Part shown: positions 25,812 through 35,636 of the stretch, piece by piece
Numbering within the stretch: the first letter of the stretch is position 1
Layout of the letters: every line of letters starts with the position of its first letter
DNA from: Flavobacteriaceae bacterium
Lineage (GTDB): Bacteria > Bacteroidota > Bacteroidia > Flavobacteriales > Flavobacteriaceae
Assembly (NCBI GenBank): GCA_947464335.1
Contig: CANHWG010000017.1
Span: forward strand, 1-45,198
DNA length: 45,198 nucleotides
Direction of reading: 5' to 3'
The notes under the pieces: generated by a model
What the model was told of the DNA's origin: nothing
Database searches by the model: none
Seen by the model: only the letters and a program-made list of their open reading frames with translations
Program-made: the position numbers and the translations under genes

Positions 25812-26285
25812 ATGAAATACAAAAGATTAACCAAAGAGCAGTTTGAAGAATTGCATAAGGAATTTACAAACTTCCTAGCATCACAATCAATTGATAAGTC
25901 AGAATGGGATACATTAAAAAGCGAAAAGCCTGAAGTTGCTGAACAGGAATTAGATGTTTTTTCCGATTTGATTTGGGAAGGTGTTTTGACCAATGCTCAT
26001 TATTTAGAACATTTTTCAAAAAATCATATTTTCTTGTTTCATTGTAAGGAAAAATTTATTCAATCTATTGTCTTAAAAGCTTTAGAACCACAAGTTGATT
26101 TTATGCAAAAAGAAGGATTGCAATGGCTGAGCGACAATATGTTTACGGATACCGTTGAAATTCATTTGGGTAAAAAGGAATATCAAGAGGAAAGAAACAC
26201 TGCCATTTTTGATTTAATAAAAGAAGGAGCAATCTTGAGCGACGGACAATTATATCTTCAAATCAACGGAATAATTCAATCGTAA
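25812..26285 (+). CDS. DUF6495-like protein of Flavobacteriia
   Basis: A 157-residue soluble acidic protein without signal peptide or membrane segment. It begins MKYKRLTKEQFEELHKEFTN and contains DVFSDLIWEGVLTNAHYLEHFS, which I associate with an uncharacterised Flavobacteriia family (DUF6495), from memory and not verified. It is probably all-helical; no catalytic motif is visible. The start codon comes 2 bases after a strong REP-like hairpin, which leaves no room for a normal ribosome-binding region and could limit translation. A long hairpin follows the gene, ahead of ligA. Confidence 0.6.
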   Translation: MKYKRLTKEQFEELHKEFTNFLASQSIDKSEWDTLKSEKPEVAEQELDVFSDLIWEGVLTNAHYLEHFSKNHIFLFHCKEKFIQSIVLKALEPQVDFMQKEGLQWLSDNMFTDTVEIHLGKKEYQEERNTAIFDLIKEGAILSDGQLYLQINGIIQS

Positions 26286-26305
26286 GTTTATCTCTTTTCA
26301 AAAAT

Positions 26306-28358
<2,053 letters not shown>

Positions 28359-28433
28359 ATAAAAATACAAATAAATGTTAAAATTGAAGTTTTTTCATTA
28401 ATTTTAAATCAAATTCAAACTAATATTCTTGTA

Positions 28434-29126
28434 ATGAATAATAAAGTGAACATAATTAATACCATAACGCTATGTTATTTTGTGGTTGCTTTTTTTGAAG
28501 TTATAGCTGAGTTTTTTATAAGTAAAACATTGATATTTACATTAAAACCAATGTTGCCTCTGATATTAATTGGTCTTTATTTTATAGAATCAAAGACTCG
28601 AAATAGTGTAGTTATTAGTGCTTTTTTATTATCAGCGATTACTAATATTTTGTTTATTCCTAATAATCCGACTTGCCTGTTTTATGGTGTGATTGTTTTT
28701 ACTATTTACAGAGTTATTAGTATTTATATTGTTTTTAAATATCAGAAATTAAAAGATTTCATTCCGATAATAATAGCAACTGCTCCATTTTTATTAATAT
28801 TTTTCTATTTATTTTCAGAAACAACAGAAATTCCAGAAAATAGTATCTATATTATCATTTTTCAGAATTTTTTAATTTCATTGCTTGCAGGACTAGCATT
28901 GTCAAGTTATGTGATGAATGACAATAAGCAAAATTCAATATTATTAATTAGCGCGCTTCTTTTTGTTATGCTCCAATTTGTAGTATTTATAGAAAAGTAT
29001 TTTTTGGTAGACGAATATAGAGAGTTTTTTAGACCTTTAGCCATGACTCTAAATACATTGGCTTTTTTCTCTTTTTATAAATTCATTGTTACTGCAGAAA
29101 AATCAAACAATAATCGATTTTCCTGA
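28434..29126 (+). CDS. Multi-pass membrane protein, possibly distant YhhN (lysoplasmalogenase-like)
   Basis: A 230-residue protein with about eight hydrophobic segments and almost no soluble part. The arrangement KPMLPLILIGLYFIES in the second segment, followed by a segment starting VISAFLLSAITNILF and CLFYGVIVFTIYRVISIYI, recalls the YhhN family of lysoplasmalogenases (KPLLMPLLLLY... ...GD...), but the aspartate usually found in the second motif is not present here. I therefore regard the family assignment as weak. It overlaps the end of the converging metallophosphatase gene by 24 bases. A near-match -7 motif, TATTCTTG, is directly upstream. Confidence 0.6.
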   Translation: MNNKVNIINTITLCYFVVAFFEVIAEFFISKTLIFTLKPMLPLILIGLYFIESKTRNSVVISAFLLSAITNILFIPNNPTCLFYGVIVFTIYRVISIYIVFKYQKLKDFIPIIIATAPFLLIFFYLFSETTEIPENSIYIIIFQNFLISLLAGLALSSYVMNDNKQNSILLISALLFVMLQFVVFIEKYFLVDEYREFFRPLAMTLNTLAFFSFYKFIVTAEKSNNNRFS

Positions 29127-30014
29127 AGCTACTGAAGTGTTTTTTTTGAAATAGAAATCAATTCTACCTAGATTAATTCCATAGCATCCAACTTGATTTA
29201 CCAAAATATCTTTACCTTCCAAATTCTTTAAAACCGAAGGTTTATCTAAGAAAGTATGGGTATGACCTCCAATTATTAAATCTATATCTTTAGTTGTAGT
29301 AGCTAGTTTTGTATCACAAAATTTTTCTGGATCATCCTTGTATTTATATCCTAGATGTGATAAACAAATTACTAAGTCGCACTTTTGTTCATGTTTTAAA
29401 ATACGAGCCATATCTTGAGAAACACTAAATGGGTCATTATAAATAGTTTCTTTATAATTTTTCTTACCAACTAATCCATCGAGTTCAATCCCTAATCCAA
29501 AAACACCAACTTTTATTCCAGCTTTATTAAATATCTTATACGGTTTTACATGACCGTTTAAAATGGTATTTTTGAAATCGTAATTAGCTGAAACAAATTC
29601 AAAATTAGCATTTGGAAGCTGCGCATAAAGACCTTCAATTCCGTTGTCAAAATCATGATTGCCTAAAGTAGCCAAATCATATTGCATCATACTCATCAGT
29701 TTAAATTCTATTTCCCCACCAAAATAATTAAAATAGGGTGTTCCCTGAAAAATATCGCCGGCATCTAACAATAATACGTTTGGATTTTCTTTTCTGATAC
29801 TTTCTATTAATGCAGCTCTTCGAGCTACACCACCCATATTCGGATTCTTGGGATGTGTTGATGGAAAAGGATCTATATAACTATGAACGTCATTGGTGTG
29901 AAGAACAGTCAAATGCTTTGTTTCTGCTGATTCAAAACTACTCAAAGATAAGCCGCCTAGTCCAATGAATGCTGAGCTTAAAGCTGTACTATGTATAAAA
30001 TCTCTTCTTTTCAT
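29103..30014 (-). CDS. Exported metallophosphatase, UshA-type catalytic domain
   Basis: A 303-residue protein carrying only the metallophosphoesterase half of a 5'-nucleotidase. The N-terminus MKRRDFIHSTALSSAFIGLG has a twin-arginine motif followed by a hydrophobic stretch, so Tat export to the periplasm is likely. Metal-site motifs are in order: HTNDVHSY (Asp42, His44), DAGDIFQGTP, TLGNHDFDNG, LSHLGY and GGHTHTF. The substrate-binding C-terminal domain of UshA is missing and is encoded by the gene immediately upstream on the same strand (4-base gap). The two proteins probably act together on nucleotides or related phosphoesters. The 3' end overlaps a membrane-protein gene by 24 bases. Confidence 0.88.
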   Translation of the reverse strand: MKRRDFIHSTALSSAFIGLGGLSLSSFESAETKHLTVLHTNDVHSYIDPFPSTHPKNPNMGGVARRAALIESIRKENPNVLLLDAGDIFQGTPYFNYFGGEIEFKLMSMMQYDLATLGNHDFDNGIEGLYAQLPNANFEFVSANYDFKNTILNGHVKPYKIFNKAGIKVGVFGLGIELDGLVGKKNYKETIYNDPFSVSQDMARILKHEQKCDLVICLSHLGYKYKDDPEKFCDTKLATTTKDIDLIIGGHTHTFLDKPSVLKNLEGKDILVNQVGCYGINLGRIDFYFKKNTSVASGKSIIV

Positions 30015-30018
30015 GGTG

Positions 30019-30807
30019 CTATTCTTTGTTTATTCGGATATCTTTATTAGCAACAATCGATTTTTGCTCTTGAAAATAATCAATAATAATGTTTCTTAGT
30101 TTATATTCTAAATCAAATTTTTCAATACCTTTTCTAAAAAAAATCATCTTGTCACCACCATTATATAAATAATCAGATGTTACAACATAATAAATTTTAC
30201 TATTGTCAAGAGGCATTCCGTTTACTAAAATTCTTGTGGGTTGACCTGATTTATCAATTGTAAAAGTCAAACCATACAAAGGATGTGGTTTTTTTTCGGA
30301 AATTAAGTAATTGACAATTTCTAGAATTTGTTCACTTTTCAGTCCAACAACCATAGCACTATTTTCAAAAGGCATAACTTCGTAAGCAGTTCGAGCAGTA
30401 ACATCACCTTTGGGAATAATACTTCTTATCCCACCATGATTAAGTAAACAAATATCAATGGATTTTTTTTCTCGAAGTTGAAAAACAGTATTTGATTTTT
30501 CAAAGGTTACATCGGCTAGAAAGTTACCCATTGGAGTTTGCCATTCACCAGATTTGTCAAGAGTTTCAGGAGCATTTGTTAACACTTTATTTAAATCAGC
30601 ATCAATTTTATCTCGAAAAGGTTTTATAAAGTTTTCAATTTGAGTAACTTCAGTATTTTTGTCTGTAACACCAATTTGCTTTCCTTCAATTCTGGTAACG
30701 ACATATTTTTTTTCGGCACAAGAAATTATGCAAATAAATGTTAATAATAAAACAAAATCCTTTATTACAACGTTATAGTTTTTTAGATTTACCATCGCTT
30801 TTGGCAC
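30019..30807 (-). CDS. 5'-nucleotidase C-terminal-domain lipoprotein
   Basis: A 262-residue protein corresponding to the substrate-binding C-terminal domain of UshA/5'-nucleotidase, without the catalytic domain. Motifs: NHGGIRSIIPKGDVT, the family's NxGGxR substrate motif, PFENSAMVVGL, and TSDYLYNGGDKM. The N-terminus has a hydrophobic stretch and a cysteine in CIISC (Cys30) that looks like a lipobox, so it is probably membrane-anchored. The start may be the ATG at 30807 or the one four codons later (30795). It is transcribed first and followed after 4 bases by the catalytic-domain gene, so the domain order is reversed relative to the fused enzyme. Confidence 0.85.
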   Translation of the reverse strand: MPKAMVNLKNYNVVIKDFVLLLTFICIISCAEKKYVVTRIEGKQIGVTDKNTEVTQIENFIKPFRDKIDADLNKVLTNAPETLDKSGEWQTPMGNFLADVTFEKSNTVFQLREKKSIDICLLNHGGIRSIIPKGDVTARTAYEVMPFENSAMVVGLKSEQILEIVNYLISEKKPHPLYGLTFTIDKSGQPTRILVNGMPLDNSKIYYVVTSDYLYNGGDKMIFFRKGIEKFDLEYKLRNIIIDYFQEQKSIVANKDIRINKE

Positions 30808-30816
30808 TTATTTTAG

Positions 30817-30824
30817 TAAATTTG
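30817..30824 (+). promoter_or_regulatory. Promoter -7 motif for the DUF6913-like gene and dapA
   Basis: TAAATTTG, an exact match, 19 bases before the ATG at 30844. A TTG is present at 30801-30803, but its 13-base spacing is short. Confidence 0.5.
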
Positions 30825-30843
30825 TAATTCAAGTAAAAGTAGG

Positions 30844-31362
30844 ATGTTTTTAAATTACTTCAAGGATTTTTCAACAAAAAAAATAGTAAAAAATAGTTTA
30901 TCAAATGTTAAACATTTTGCTACTGAAAAAAGCATAAAAAAAGTTGGAATTATTTTTGACGAAAGCTATTTTAAGGAACGAGAAGGAATGGTTGAATCTT
31001 TAATTCAAAATGGAATTGCTGAATCGGATATTAAAGTCCTCGTTTTTAAAGATAAAATTAAAAAAAATGAGATTTTTGATTATCCAATTTTCATTCAGAA
31101 TGATTTAAGCTGGAGAGGAACTATTGATAAGAAAAATGTCAAAGATTTTGTAAATGAACCTTTCGACTTATTAATAAACTATTATGATACCGAAAAAGTC
31201 GCATTAATTTTGGTTTCTCATTTGTCAAAAGCAAGTTTTAAAGTTGGTTTTGCCTCAATAGACAAACGTCTTAATCATTTCATGATTGATACCAATGCTG
31301 AAAACTATAAGGTATTTATGAATGAACTATTCAAATATTTAAAAATTTTAAACAAATTATAA
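30844..31362 (+). CDS. DUF6913-like protein of Flavobacteriia
   Basis: A 172-residue soluble basic protein with no signal peptide. It has an N-terminal helical region rich in lysine, then an alternating strand/helix region ([39 protein letters not shown]) that looks like a Rossmann-like or glycosyltransferase-B-like small fold. I recall this as the uncharacterised DUF6913 family found next to dapA in Flavobacteriia, without being able to check it. dapA starts 7 bases after its stop, so the two are cotranscribed. No function can be assigned. Confidence 0.6.
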   Translation: MFLNYFKDFSTKKIVKNSLSNVKHFATEKSIKKVGIIFDESYFKEREGMVESLIQNGIAESDIKVLVFKDKIKKNEIFDYPIFIQNDLSWRGTIDKKNVKDFVNEPFDLLINYYDTEKVALILVSHLSKASFKVGFASIDKRLNHFMIDTNAENYKVFMNELFKYLKILNKL

Positions 31363-31369
31363 AAATAAT

Positions 31370-32254
31370 ATGCAATCATTAATAGGAACTGGAGTTGCAC
31401 TTGTTACTCCATTCAAAAAAGATTTTTCTATAGATATTGATGCGCTAAAAGCTATTGTTAATTTTCAGATAGATAATGGTATAGATTATCTAGTAATTCT
31501 TGGAACTACTGCAGAAAGTGCTACTTTATCCAAAGCTGAAAAAGAAGTAGTAATTAAAACAATTGTTGAAGCAAATAAAGGAAGATTACCACTGGTTTTG
31601 GGAGTTGGGAGCAATAATACACAAGAAGTTTTGGAGGAGTTAAAATCAAGAGATTTTTCAGACTTTGAGGCAATTCTATCGGTTTCACCCTATTATAATA
31701 AACCTACTCAAGAAGGTATATATGAACATTTCAAAGCCATCGCAGAAGTATCACCGCTACCGATTATTTTGTATAATGTTCCAGGAAGAACTTCAAGTAA
31801 TATGCTACCTTCAACTACATTAAAATTGGCTAGTGATTTTAAAAATATTGTTGCTATTAAAGAAGCAGCTGGAGATTTAGTTCAGGCCATGAAATTAATT
31901 CAAGACAAACCAAAAGATTTTCTGGTGATTTCTGGCGATGATATGATTACCTTGCCAATGATTTTAGCGGGTGGTTCTGGCGTTATTTCTGTAATTGCAG
32001 AAGGTTTTCCGAAACAATTTTCAGAAATGGTTCATCTTGGTTTAAATAAAAAAGTAGAAGATGCTTATAAAATACATTATCTATTAGCGGAATGTATCGA
32101 CTTAATTTTTGAACAAGGTAATCCTGCCGGAATTAAAGAGGTCTTTAAATCATTAGGATTGTCTGAAAATGCCGTACGATTACCACTTGTAAATGTCAAC
32201 GAAGATTTAGCCAATCGATTGCATAATTTTACGAATAAGATTTCGAACATGTAG
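31370..32254 (+). CDS. dapA: 4-hydroxy-tetrahydrodipicolinate synthase
   Basis: Condenses pyruvate with aspartate semialdehyde, the first committed step to lysine and diaminopimelate. The 294-residue TIM-barrel protein has the pyruvate-binding GTTAES motif near residue 45-50, the catalytic tyrosine in [10 protein letters not shown], the Schiff-base lysine Lys164 in VAIKEAAGD, and the glycine-rich AGGSGVISV loop. Length is standard. It follows the DUF6913-like gene by 7 bases and is separated from bamD by 121 bases that include a separate promoter. Confidence 0.96.
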   Translation: MQSLIGTGVALVTPFKKDFSIDIDALKAIVNFQIDNGIDYLVILGTTAESATLSKAEKEVVIKTIVEANKGRLPLVLGVGSNNTQEVLEELKSRDFSDFEAILSVSPYYNKPTQEGIYEHFKAIAEVSPLPIILYNVPGRTSSNMLPSTTLKLASDFKNIVAIKEAAGDLVQAMKLIQDKPKDFLVISGDDMITLPMILAGGSGVISVIAEGFPKQFSEMVHLGLNKKVEDAYKIHYLLAECIDLIFEQGNPAGIKEVFKSLGLSENAVRLPLVNVNEDLANRLHNFTNKISNM

Positions 32255-32279
32255 TTTTAAAACAGCTAAAAAAAATATT

Positions 32280-32308
32280 TTGTAATCTATAATTAATAAC
32301 TAAATTTG
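32280..32308 (+). promoter_or_regulatory. Promoter of the bamD-rpoZ-coaBC-porD-recN run
   Basis: TTG (32280-32282), an 18-base spacer, then TAAATTTG (32301-32308) followed by CACC: a full match to the Bacteroidetes consensus. It gives a leader of about 60 bases before the bamD ATG at 32376. Confidence 0.75.
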
Positions 32309-32375
32309 CACCAATCAATTCGGGACTTTTTTCAAACCCAATAAGGGTATAAATCAGCTGAATTAAACTATAAAA

Positions 32376-33170
32376 ATGAAGAAATTTTTAGCAATATTTA
32401 CCTTACTACTATTTTTGTCATCCTGTAGTGAATATCAAAAGGCATTAAAATCAGAAGATGTTGCGGTAAAATTCATTTCTGCGAACAAAATGTATGAAGC
32501 TAAAAAATACAACAAAGCTTTACGTTTGTTTGAGCAAATAGCGCCTGCATATAAAGGAAAACCATCAGCTGAAAGAATGTTTTACATGTATTCGCAATCA
32601 CTTTACAAAACGAATCAATATTATTTAGCAGGATACCAATTTGAAAGTTTTGTAGCTAGTTATCCCAAAAGTGAAAAAATTGAAGAAGCATCCTTTTTAG
32701 GTGCTAAATCATTTACGTATTTGTCACCTGTTTTTAGTTTGGACCAAACAGATACATTTAAAGCAATAGATAAACTTCAAAACTATATTGATTCATATCC
32801 TGAGGGGCAAAATGTAGCAGAAGCAAATACTTTAGTTAAAGGACTTAGAGAAAAATTAGAGACTAAGTCTTTTGAAAATGCTAAAATATTTTATCATGTT
32901 ACAGATTATAAGGCAGCAATGGTAGCTTTTGATAATTTTCTTATTAATTATCCAGGAACACCCTATAAAGAAAAAGCCTTATTCTTTAAATTAGATTCTG
33001 CCTTCTTATTGGCTATGAATAGTGTTCCATCCAAAATGCAAGAACGATTAGAGAACGCTAAAAACGCTTACACAAGTTTGATAAAATTTAAAGCAGATAC
33101 CGAATACAAATCAAAAGCCGATGAAATGTTGGCTCAAATTGATAACGATTTAAAACAATATTCTAAATAA
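32376..33170 (+). CDS. bamD: Outer-membrane assembly lipoprotein BamD
   Basis: A 264-residue lipoprotein of the BAM complex that helps insert beta-barrel proteins into the outer membrane. The signal peptide ends in the lipobox LSSC with the lipidated cysteine at residue 17. The rest consists of about five tetratricopeptide repeats with the phrases MYEAKKYNKALRLFEQI, SQSLYKTNQYYLAGYQFES and DYKAAMVAFDNFLINYPG, typical of BamD/YfiO. It opens a tightly packed run of genes: rpoZ follows after 7 bases. The link between BAM and the T9SS gene porD downstream is notable because both act at the outer membrane. Confidence 0.92.
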   Translation: MKKFLAIFTLLLFLSSCSEYQKALKSEDVAVKFISANKMYEAKKYNKALRLFEQIAPAYKGKPSAERMFYMYSQSLYKTNQYYLAGYQFESFVASYPKSEKIEEASFLGAKSFTYLSPVFSLDQTDTFKAIDKLQNYIDSYPEGQNVAEANTLVKGLREKLETKSFENAKIFYHVTDYKAAMVAFDNFLINYPGTPYKEKALFFKLDSAFLLAMNSVPSKMQERLENAKNAYTSLIKFKADTEYKSKADEMLAQIDNDLKQYSK

Positions 33171-33177
33171 AAAAGTC

Positions 33178-33498
33178 ATGGATTTAAAAAAGACGAATGC
33201 ACCAGTAAATACGGTTACTTATAACAAAACTGTTATTGAAGAGCGTACTGGCAATGTTTATGAAGCAATTACAATAATGGCTAAAAGAGCAAATCAAATT
33301 AATTCTGAAATTAAAAAGGAATTGACCGAAAAACTAGAAGAGTTTGCTACTTATAATGATAGTCTTGAAGAAATTTTTGAAAATAAAGAACAAATTGAAG
33401 TTTCTAAATACTACGAAAAATTGCCAAAACCTCATGCACTAGCTGTACAAGAATGGTTAGATGATAAAATCTATTATAGAGATACTACAAAAGACTAA
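33178..33498 (+). CDS. rpoZ: RNA polymerase omega subunit, Bacteroidetes type
   Basis: A 106-residue protein that I recognise as the Bacteroidetes form of the omega subunit, which supports RNA polymerase assembly. The core is EERTGNVYEAITIMAKRANQINSEIKKEL, equivalent to the R-F-x-L-x-x-I-A-x-x-R-A-x-Q motif of other omegas, here divergent. The C-terminal half (about 55-106) is an extension with DSLEEIFENKEQIEVSKYYEKLPKPHALA's core SKYYEKLPKPHALAVQEWLD, specific to this phylum. Position between bamD and coaBC is consistent: rpoZ next to coaBC also occurs in other bacteria. coaBC starts 5 bases later. Confidence 0.85.
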   Translation: MDLKKTNAPVNTVTYNKTVIEERTGNVYEAITIMAKRANQINSEIKKELTEKLEEFATYNDSLEEIFENKEQIEVSKYYEKLPKPHALAVQEWLDDKIYYRDTTKD

Positions 33499-33503
33499 TT
33501 AAG

Positions 33504-34715
33504 ATGTCTGTTTTAAGCGGTAAAAAAGTTCTACTTGGTGTTTCCGGAGGAATTGCCGCATACAAGACAGCGACATTAGTCCGATTATTAATAAAAGCAG
33601 GTGCACATGTCCAAGTGATAATGACACCTGCTTCTAAGGATTTTGTAACACCGCTTACATTAGCCACACTTTCCAAAAACCCTGTATATTCTACTTTTAT
33701 TAAAGAAGATAATGATAATGCCGAATGGAATAATCATGTAGCGTTAGGACTATGGGCAGATTTAATTATTATTGCCCCTGCTACTGCTAATACCTTATCC
33801 AAAATGGCTAATGGTAATTGTGACAATCTATTAATTGCTACGTATTTATCGGCAAAATGCCCGGTTTACTTTGCCCCCGCAATGGATTTGGATATGTACA
33901 AACATCCTTCAACAATAGCAAGTTTTACATTTTTAAAAAAAATTGGCAACATAATGATTCCGGCAGAAACTGGTGAACTTGCCAGTGGATTATCTGGTGA
34001 AGGTAGAATGGCTGAACCTGAAAATTGTATCATTTTTTTAGAAAAAGATTTAGAAAGTAAGTTGCCTTTGAAAGGTAAAAAAATACTCGTTACTGCAGGT
34101 CCAACCTACGAAGCTATCGATCCAGTTAGGTTTATTGGTAATCATTCTTCTGGAAAAATGGGTTTTGACATTGCAATAACCGCTGCAAATTTAGGGGCAG
34201 AAGTTGTATTAATATCAGGACCAACTCACTTATCAACTAATAACACTAATCTTACTTTAATTAGAGTTACTAGTGCTCAAGAAATGTATGATGCTTGTCA
34301 TCAACATTATAACGAAGTAGATGTTGCAATTTGTGCCGCAGCTGTTGCTGATTATAAACCAAAATTAGTTTCTAATCAAAAGATTAAGAAATCTGAAAAT
34401 GAGTTAATTATTGAACTTGAAAAGACAAAAGATATTTTGGCGTCACTTGGTCAAGTTAAGCAGAAGCAATTTTTAATTGGTTTTGCTTTAGAAACTGAAA
34501 ATGAAATAGAAAATGCTAAGTTGAAAATTCAGAAAAAAAACTTAGATTTGATTGTTTTAAATTCACTCCAAGATGATGGAGCTGGTTTTGGAAAGTCAAC
34601 CAATAAAATCACTTTTATTGACAAGAATTTTTCAATTGAACCCATGGAACTTAAATCAAAAGAACTAGTCGCAATAGATATTATAAATAAAGTAGTTACA
34701 TATTATGAAAAATAG
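33504..34715 (+). CDS. coaBC: Bifunctional phosphopantothenoylcysteine decarboxylase / phosphopantothenate-cysteine ligase
   Basis: Two consecutive steps of coenzyme A synthesis on one polypeptide: the CoaB half joins phosphopantothenate to cysteine, the CoaC half decarboxylates the product with FMN. In the 403-residue protein the CoaC flavoprotein domain comes first (about 1-180), with LGVSGGIAAYKT (9-20), IIAPATANTLSKMANG and FAPAMDLDMY. The CoaB domain follows (about 190-400) with VTAGPTYEAIDPVRFIGNHS (start of the nucleotide-binding region) and SGKMG. Its end overlaps the start of porD by 11 bases. coaE, the last CoA gene, is 8 kb downstream. Confidence 0.96.
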   Translation: MSVLSGKKVLLGVSGGIAAYKTATLVRLLIKAGAHVQVIMTPASKDFVTPLTLATLSKNPVYSTFIKEDNDNAEWNNHVALGLWADLIIIAPATANTLSKMANGNCDNLLIATYLSAKCPVYFAPAMDLDMYKHPSTIASFTFLKKIGNIMIPAETGELASGLSGEGRMAEPENCIIFLEKDLESKLPLKGKKILVTAGPTYEAIDPVRFIGNHSSGKMGFDIAITAANLGAEVVLISGPTHLSTNNTNLTLIRVTSAQEMYDACHQHYNEVDVAICAAAVADYKPKLVSNQKIKKSENELIIELEKTKDILASLGQVKQKQFLIGFALETENEIENAKLKIQKKNLDLIVLNSLQDDGAGFGKSTNKITFIDKNFSIEPMELKSKELVAIDIINKVVTYYEK

Positions 34716-35592
34716 CATTTGTTTTCTTTTATTGCTTTTTGTTGGAACCATTCAGGCGCAACAATTAAATTGTAATGTTGATATTAATTCTGATAAAATT
34801 GCAACTACCAATAATCAAATTTTTAGAAACTTAAAAAATTCAATATCAGATTTTGTAAATAAAACAGATTGGACAGGAGAAGATTACAAACCAAATGAAA
34901 AAATAGAATGTTCAATGGTAATTATTATAAATACTTATGATTCTAACCAATTTACGGCAACATTACAAGTTCAATCAACAAGACCTGTTTTTAATTCTTC
35001 TTACGCATCTCCGGTTTTTAATTACAATGATAATGATTTTAGTTTTCGCTATGTAGAGTTTGAAAATTTATTATTCAACCCAACTAATTTTGATTCAAAT
35101 TTAGTTTCTGTTTTATCCTATTACAGTTATATGATGCTTGGTTTTGATGCGGATTCCTATTCTTTATTGGGCGGAACTAAACATTATGAAGTAGCACAGC
35201 AAATTATGACGGTAGCACAGCAAAGCGGATACAAAGGATGGAGTCAATCAGACGGAAACCAAAATCGTTATTTTTTAGTTAGTGATTTATTATCCGGTAC
35301 CTTTGATGCTTATAGAGAAGCTTTATACCAATATCACAGAGAAGGCTTAGATACTATGAGTACAGAGCTTAAAACTTCTAAAGATAATATTGTATCTGCT
35401 ATCAATACACTTTCGAAAATTTACAAAGTGCGTCCAAATGCTTTTTTAACAAGAGTGTTTTTTGACGCTAAAGTTGATGAAATAGTATCCGTATTATCAG
35501 ATGGACCCAAAATTTCATTATCAGATACTATTGAGACATTAAATAGAATATCACCTCTCAATGTAAGTAAATGGTCAACAATCAAGTTGTAA
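34705..35592 (+). CDS. porD: Type IX secretion system protein PorD (DUF4835 family)
   Basis: A 295-residue exported protein with a signal peptide (about 1-18, ending GTIQAQ). The family core is LNCNVDINSDKIATTNNQIF, then KNSISDFVNKTDWTG, RYVEFENLLFNPTNFDSNLVS's core RYVEFENLLFNPTNFDSNL, and YYSYMMLGFDADSYSLLGGT. I recognise this as the DUF4835 family, which current annotation names PorD of the type IX system; its exact part in the machine is not well defined. It overlaps coaBC by 11 bases, so it is translationally coupled to it. Neighbouring bamD and the two T9SS cargo proteins in the window make an outer-membrane role plausible. Confidence 0.82.
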   Translation: MKNSICFLLLLFVGTIQAQQLNCNVDINSDKIATTNNQIFRNLKNSISDFVNKTDWTGEDYKPNEKIECSMVIIINTYDSNQFTATLQVQSTRPVFNSSYASPVFNYNDNDFSFRYVEFENLLFNPTNFDSNLVSVLSYYSYMMLGFDADSYSLLGGTKHYEVAQQIMTVAQQSGYKGWSQSDGNQNRYFLVSDLLSGTFDAYREALYQYHREGLDTMSTELKTSKDNIVSAINTLSKIYKVRPNAFLTRVFFDAKVDEIVSVLSDGPKISLSDTIETLNRISPLNVSKWSTIKL

Positions 35593-35636
35593 TTAGTACC
35601 TTCACTTAAAGTAACTTCCCTTGATATTTTTCAGAT

